This document shows positions 57,781-64,000 of a stretch of DNA of 64,000 nt, piece after piece. The stretch is taken from contig JACEEZ010024141.1 of assembly GCA_016584305.1 (NCBI GenBank), positions 109,060 to 173,059 of the forward strand, in the 5' to 3' direction. How positions within the stretch are numbered: the first letter of the stretch is position 1; every line of letters begins with the position of its first letter. The position numbers and the translations under genes are program-made. The notes below the pieces were generated by a model, which did not search any database, was not told where the DNA came from, and saw nothing but the letters and a program-made list of their open reading frames with translations. The DNA is from Chionoecetes opilio. Its lineage: Eukaryota > Arthropoda > Malacostraca > Decapoda > Majidae.

Positions 57781-60763
57781 TTGGTACGTGTCTCCCTCTT
57801 GACTGCACAGTTCTTCTCATTATTGGAAAAACTGTATGTATTCATCAGTGGAGCTTATGTCCATGCAAAATGGTTGGATGTGCAAAAGGAAATGTATTCC
57901 AATGAGCAAACTAGAGAGCTACAACGACTTTCAGATACCAGATGGGCTTGCAGGTATAATACTTGCAAAGTGTGAAAGAGAGACTGAATGCCGTTCTGCG
58001 TGTTCTAGTGTGTTGCCGGGGTTTTTGTGCTTTCTAAAAGGCTTTCAAATGAATATTGTACCTTATGACCGACACAAAATAAAATCCCACCGCAAAACTA
58101 CCAGTGTGTTGCTGGAAATTGGGGTCACTGGTATGGGGGTTTTATGATTTCCACCGTTACTTGAATTATATTATTTGGGGATGATTTGATAAAAGATTAC
58201 AACTTGAATGGAGGATTTAACTTAGTCTTCTGACTTCACTATATGATTTTAGTTTGACCACTTCTCACTACGGAGAGTACTGAACAAGGGGGATATACTT
58301 AAGGGGAAAGGATAATAAGGTTTAGGTTATGGGATTTGCTGCCACCAGCCCTGACGAGTATTTCACTATGATTACTCCCGGGGCACGTTAGATTAATATT
58401 AATATTAGATTGATCTTGGTAGTCGTGGTTGGTACGAGGGGTTATACCGAACAAGGCTTGGACTCTTGGAAGTGTGGGGAATTATTTTCCTAATACAGAA
58501 TAATCACCTGGGTTTTTATAATAACACAAGAACTATATTTGTAAATGATATCCTATTTATTTTGGGTGACATGGTAAGTCTCTCACTTGAGATCATCTTC
58601 AGCATATAAGGGTTAACACTATACCGAGAAAACTCGACTCGGAAATAAGAAACTTGACTTCACACCCTGACGTAGGAATTTTCCTAAGTTATGAGATAAA
58701 GCTCAAAGGAGCATAAATCTCCTTCACTAGAATTACCCTTCAGGGAATTGCCCTACACTAGGTAACATACCACTTAATATTTATAAATCACACATGGAAG
58801 ATAGGTATCTAGTAGAGAAAGAAAATGGCGAGACAGCGTTGTATGTGTTACAGTAAGACCATGTGGCCGTTTGAGGAGGTTTCGCGCCAACCTTGAGGAG
58901 CGCGGAGAGAACACTCCCGTTAATATCACTTATAAGGATGGGCGGAACATCTATGCCTTAGTGACACTGAACTGTACCTATATATTTATATAGAAAATAT
59001 TAGATGGAATATAAGGGAGAAAAACCACCGGAGCCCGGGGCAGATCTTCCCTTTGAGGAGCGCGGAGAGAACATGACTCGTGCCTGCGGGCTTTCCGCAC
59101 CAAAAAAAAAGGAGCTTGTTGGAAAGTCTAAACCGTGACCTTAAATGAACAACTTATAATCACGAACCAACTATTTAAGTAATGAAAACTCGCGTATCCC
59201 CGAAGAGGCGTCCCTAATACAAACTGGCTATTTTGATATAAGAGAATTAATGTCTTTAATCTAATATTCACGAAGGGTTTGGTTTTATATGTAATATGGG
59301 ACAACCCGAAACCTTTTTCAGAGTGAGGTGGTATTGAAATTGTGTTTTAGAACTTTGGTAGGCTTTCATTTTAGCGTGTATCATTATTCACCGCCCATAT
59401 ATGACCATAACCGATAACGATAGGGATTATTTTGAAAGCATGAGGATTTTAGGAGGGCTCCTAAATCTGAGAAGATGGTTTGGAAAAAAAGAAAAGAATG
59501 GAATACGTTAGTTATGACTGATCGCAGAATAATTATTCCACGGAACTTTCCTCGCACAAGGGGGTTGTGGGAAAGAGAGGAAGTGAAAGAAAACGAAAGA
59601 AGATAGAAAAAAATGGCGTCTAGGAGGGCCCCAAACTGAGACAAAAAAGATGGCGGAAAGAAAGAAATACGATGAGTCATATGTGAAACTGAGAAAAAAA
59701 ATTTACTTACAAGACATAACTCGGGAATTTATAATAATAATACTCATACTATCATCTCCCGAATAATGGGCATTACACTAGAAGGTTTATCAAATGACTG
59801 CAATGCTGACAGAGCTATTGATGCAAGAGGATTTTTAGGTCAAATAGATGCTGGGTTTGCTATGAAGCTAGCCATTATGACACATATTCTTGGTAGGATA
59901 AATCAGTTATCAAATTTGCTACAATCAGCCAATCTTGACATGGAAAAGCTGTAGAATTAATTGAAACTGTATGAGCCCACCTTGAAGAAATGCGGTCAGA
60001 CCAACCCTCTTTTGATGCTTTGTGGGATGAAGTTGAGAGAAACTCAGCAGTCATGGTTTTGATACTTCAAGTGTAGAATGTGTAGATCACCAAGGAAAAC
60101 GGAAACTGTCTACAAAATTGCAGGATTTTGTTGTTACGATTATTTTGGGAAAAACAGTCAGGGAGCACACCCCTTAACACTTTTCAGTGTTAAGGATTCA
60201 ACACGAATTAACTTCTTCTATCCTATTCTAGATCATATTTTAACAGAAAATGAAAAGGGCCCGCTTCAATAATGAAAGCATGTGAACTTATAAAAGCATT
60301 ACAGGCACTGAATCCACAAAGTAAGGAGTTCTATCTTTGAGAAATTGTCTGGACTTATTCATGCTTTTCGTGCTAATGAGGAAATTTTAACATGAGCTGC
60401 ACTCTGCAAAACGCATGTTAAAAAAGACGCTATAAGGATGTAAGTGACAATGAAACCCCAAAATCACTGTTAGATTTAGTGAGAATTTTTTGGGGTCCAT
60501 ATGAAAGAGGCATTTCCTGAGTTCTACAGACTGGCCAAAATTTCTGTAGTATTACCTGTGTCATCAGTTCAGCAGAGGGGAAGCTTTTTTGCTCTAAAAA
60601 TTTAATTTCAAAACTACACTGAGAAATAAAAATGGGCAATGAAAGTTTAGGTAATCTTGCTGTGTGGTCAATTGAAAGCAGGCGAGTTAAAGGCCTTGAT
60701 TTAGAAGAATTTGTTGATAAGTTTGCTGAGAACCACAAGAACAGAAGAATTCTGTTTAAGTGA
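57781..60763 (+). pseudogene. hAT transposase remnant (ZMYM1-like / TTF-type family)
   Basis: 57781-57970 encodes FFSLLEKLYVFISGAYVHAK then RELQRLSDTRWACRYNTCKV. After element L, 59790-59950 encodes CNADRAIDARGFLGQIDAGF, MKLAIMTHILGRINQLSNLL and QSANLDMEK. 60540-60763 gives the hAT C-terminal dimerisation motif in broken frames (LPVSSVQQRGSFFALKNLIS, then NLAVWSIESRRVKGLDLEEF). RLSDTRWACR is characteristic of zinc-finger MYM-type-1-like hAT proteins. The N-terminal zinc finger is missing and several frameshifts are present. Confidence 0.85.
58120..59777. mobile_element. LTR-like element L, copy 2
   Basis: Matches copy 1 (45765-51036) in the same orientation along about 1.66 kb, from tggggtcactgg to gggcattaca, but well diverged. 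It contains repeated gagcgcggagagaaca words where copy 1 has aagtggagagacgac. The split hAT gene reads LE-I before and LE-G after, and ctggaa / ctagaa at the two sides may be the decayed target duplication. Confidence 0.55.
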
Positions 60764-61211
60764 GGTATTTTCACTTTCTCAGTGGAAATTTTTTTTTTAT
60801 TTGCCTGCTGCTTAAAACTTTTTATTTATTTTTATTTTCAGTATCAATTATGTTATTTCTATTTTGTATAAGTGGTAATATATGTATTTCATTTTTTTCA
60901 TGACGGCTTTTTTTCGTTCCCTCAGCAACTGGATGATCCCCTACAGTACTCAACACACATTCCTGGGAAAAAAATCTAATAACCTTCATAGTCCATACGA
61001 CATCAGATAAACTTTTGATATTGGTCAGAATGAAAAAATATGCAAGGGAGGGGGGGGGGGGGGGGGTCTGGCACTGTAAGTGAAAGTAAGCCCCCAGTCC
61101 CCACCCCCACTCCTCAGCTGTATGGGCTTGTTCAGCTCATCTAGTGCCACCCATAGTCAACTGTGCCCCCCCAGGTGCCCACCCAATCATAAAAAACTAG
61201 CTACGCCACTG

Positions 61212-64000
61212 CAGAAAGCCCTTCAACTAGCTTATACATATGAATCAACGGAGTACAAAGCAATTCAGATGGAAAAAACACGAGGAGAAGACAACAATGT
61301 CCAAAGGTCAATACGAAATAAAAAGCAACAACAAAGAAACACCTGGGAAAAAAAATAGGAGGAAAGCAAGAAGATGACAACGGCACGTAAACAAGAAATT
61401 TAAATGTTTCGGATGTAATGGCTCGGATCACATACACGGTCAGAAAAAATACCCTGCATATGGGAGAAAATGTAACCACTGTGGGTCATGAACCATTTCA
61501 AAAACAGCCTGTATGAAGAAACGTTATAGTCGGAAGGGAAAAAGGGTAAAATTTCTTGAACGAAGATAAATCATCCGACGACGATGATCATGTGCAATAC
61601 GTGTCTTCAAAACATTCAAGCAACACAGACAGCGACTCTTATGTTTTCAGGGTGATATTCGACGCTTCCTTGAAAGAACAAGTCCTGATAAACGACATCC
61701 CCACTAAAATGCTGATCGATTCAGGAGCAAATGTCAACCTTCTTGATGGCGACACTTTCGACCAGGTCACCCAGCTACGTCCGAACATTGTACTCAAACA
61801 GACGAAGATGGAACCGAAAGCTTATGGAGACATCCCCATACCACTGAAAGGGGAATTCTTTGCAACTAACAAAAGGGAAAATCACAAGGATTGCACACAA
61901 AATGTTGGTTACAAAAGCACGTCAAGGAGGTAACATCTTGAGTAAACGGGCCAGTACAGAACTGGGCTTCCTGACAGTCCAAGAGGCGAAGACTGTGAGT
62001 GTCAAGGGAATCCCATCGTCAACAAAGGAAATACTGGATCGCAATCTACCAGCCCTCGATGGTCTAGGAAGAATGAAAAACTTCCAACTCAAACTCAAGA
62101 TCGACGACAGCATCCAAACCTGTGCAAAAACCACCCCCCCGGTGCCATTCCAACTACGAAGAGCAGTCGAACAGAAAATCCAGGACATGTTGGACAAGGA
62201 CATCATCGAGAGGGTGGAGGGCCCGATACCGTGGGTCTCTCCATTGGTGACAGCACCAAAACTAAATGGAGACATCAGAATATGTGCCGACCTCCGGATT
62301 GCAAACAAAGCAGTGAAACCCCACAACACCATCCGATACCGACAGTGGAACAATACCAGTGAGGTGAAGGGGGAAAAAAAGTTTTCCAAGGTGGATCTCA
62401 ACTCATACTACTACCACCAAATAGAGTTGACCCCCGAATCAAGAGACAAACACAGCATTCCCTGCGACTCTGGTATCTACAGATACAAAGTGTTTGGTCA
62501 TGGGCCCTAACTTCAGCCCGCAGAGGAAGGGCAACGTTTACTACAACAGATCATCCAGAAATGTCCGAACTGCCGGAACGGTGCGGACGACATCCTCATC
62601 TGGGGTAAGGACACCGAAGAACATGACAAAGCCCTAGAAACTGTACAGCAGACATTGAAAAACAACAACCAGACCCTAGCTCAACACAAGAGCGTGTTCC
62701 ACATGGATGAAGTTGAATTCCATGGCTTCATGGTGTACGATAAGAGCATCAAAACTACAGACTCAAAAATCGAGACAGTCAGAAACTTTGTACGGCCAGA
62801 GACGGTCCAGGAAGTCCGCAGCTTCCTGGATCTGATTAATTACCTAACCAAATTAATTCCACGACTCGCAACACTCAGCGAGCCTCTGAAGAACTTGACT
62901 AGAGCAAACACCAAGTGGAGATGGACAGAGGTGGAGGAGGCGTGTTTCAAAGAGCTGAAAGACGCAGTCATACATAGCGAAGCACTCATACACTTCGACC
63001 CACAACTGCAAACGTCGCTCATTGTGGACGCCAGTCCAGTGGGACTAGGGGCTATCCTTTGCCAAAGCCATCAAGGCGCACTCAAGCCCGTCAGTTACGC
63101 CTCCAGGACCCTGACGAATGTCGAACGCCGGTATTGCCAATTGGGAAAGGAAGGGGCTTTGCCATAGTATGGGCATGTGAAAAGTTCCACCTTTATCTGT
63201 ATGGAAAGAATTTGTCATCATGACCGACCATCAAGCACTGACGACAATTTTCAATCCCAAGGGCAAGCCGTCCGCACGCGTATACGATGGATCCTACGCA
63301 TGCAACAGTATGATTACACGTACAGCCCCATTAAAGGAAGTGAAAATCCCGCTGACATACTGTCAAGACAACCCCTGAAAATATCACGGGGAGGTTTTAG
63401 CTGAAGAAAAGCTAGCGGGAAAGGGTTCATTAACCACACTGTGGCCAACAGCGTTCCAAAAGCCCTGCCTCTACCAGAAATAGTGGAAGAATCCAAACAA
63501 AATCCGACCCTTAGGGCGATAGAGGAAGCGATCCAAACGAATGATTGGCCAACAAAGGGGACGGGAAAAATTCAAACATGTAAGGAGCGAACTGACAACA
63601 AAAAGTGGTGTGGTAGTGCGCGGATCCCGAATTGTCTCCCCAGAAACTTACAACAGCGCACATTGCAATGGCGCACGAGACGCACATGGGAATGGTTTAA
63701 AAAAAAAGCACTCCTCCGGGCCAAGGTATGGCGGCCCAACATGGACAAAGATGTGGAAGAAACCATAAAACGCTGCATACCAAAGTGCTAGTCTGGACCC
63801 AAGAAAACAAGCCAATCCTGTGAACATGGCAGTGATGAAGGGCTTGGGAAGTTATCCCATTGGGTATCTGTGACCATTCCCGAGTGGAGACTACGTAATT
63901 GGAATAGTCGATGCAGGCTCCCGATGGCCCGAAGCTTTCATAGTCAAATCCACCGATACGAACACTGTTACCTCCCTTCTAGAGAGATGTCTTTGCACAC
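61212..64000 (+). pseudogene. Ty3/Gypsy retrotransposon 2, gag end to integrase, cut by window edge
   Basis: Starts inside gag (KALQLAYTYESTEYKAIQME), then a zinc knuckle (CFGCNGSDHIHG...CNHCG) near 61420-61490 with stops. Protease at about 61620-61860 has MLIDSGANVNLLDG (DSG near 61718). RT spans 61930-62800: MLDKDIIERVEGPIPWVSPL, DLRIANKAV, FSKVDLNSYYYHQIELTPES and active site ADDILIWG near 62587. RNase H has SLIVDASPVGLGAILCQSHQ, and integrase begins near 63441 and reaches GIVDAGSRWPEAFIV near 63900. At least five frame breaks occur (near 61500, 61900, 62508, 63165, 63790). The 5' LTR and most of gag are missing at the hAT junction. The rest lies beyond the window. Confidence 0.85.

Larger units (their letters stand above)
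57431..61211 (+). mobile_element. hAT transposon, degenerate, interrupted by element L
   Basis: Ends CAGTGGCGTAGCTA and TAGCTACGCCACTG with gtgcccaccca words just inside both. The flanking 8-mers (gcaatgcg, cagaaagc) do not match. Element L copy 2 splits the transposase gene. Confidence 0.8.

Overview
This window is animal nuclear DNA, most likely from an arthropod and probably a decapod crustacean. It has intron-rich conserved metazoan genes, short GGTTAGG-type interstitial runs, abundant microsatellites and a very dense, nested population of DNA transposons, LINEs and tRNA-derived SINEs. No prokaryotic operon structure, CRISPR array or rRNA gene is visible. The species call is inference; the animal assignment is secure.

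Two host genes are present and they converge tail to tail. ERLEC1 (ER lectin 1, an ERAD factor) is on the + strand. Its last four coding exons lie at 845-979, 4012-4139, 9727-9880 and 13100-13222, and its 5' part lies upstream of the window. TBP (TATA-box binding protein) is on the - strand and complete in six coding exons: 42670-42919, 38188-38327, 35707-35950, 35250-35353, 34086-34180 and 24062-24138. All splice junctions are GT-AG and in phase, except that the N-terminal TBP exon reads in three frames, as if two single bases were missing. That looks more like sequence or assembly error than a dead gene.

Nearly everything else is mobile DNA, layered inside the introns. Intron 2 of the visible ERLEC1 part holds a TA-flanked pogo/Tigger-like element (4493-7733) containing an RTE-like fragment, a TAA-flanked MITE and a hAT-type MITE. 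The intergenic region (13.2-24 kb) holds more pogo-like MITEs, SINEs and LINE fragments. The 9.9-kb last TBP intron holds two stacks. One is a pogo-like element (24320-27838) with an ATCGTGAC-rich element inside it, two hAT-type MITEs inside that, and a TA-MITE inside each of those. The other is a hAT-type element (28422-33067) containing a pogo-like MITE, which contains a nearly intact 3.35-kb LINE. TBP intron 1 holds a TTAA-flanked foldback element (39026-42471) interrupted by a further pogo-like insertion; intron 2 holds a decayed piggyBac copy.

Upstream of TBP (45-64 kb) is a transposon graveyard. It contains a 34-50 bp minisatellite, two copies of a 1.7-kb LTR-like family (one split by a CR1/Jockey-like LINE), a TIR element carrying a perfect 48-bp hairpin, an internally deleted Ty3/Gypsy element, a degenerate hAT transposase gene and a second Ty3/Gypsy element running off the window end. 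No novel multi-gene system is evident. The most interesting signals are the dated nesting series, the palindromes and the TBP exon 1 frame disruption.
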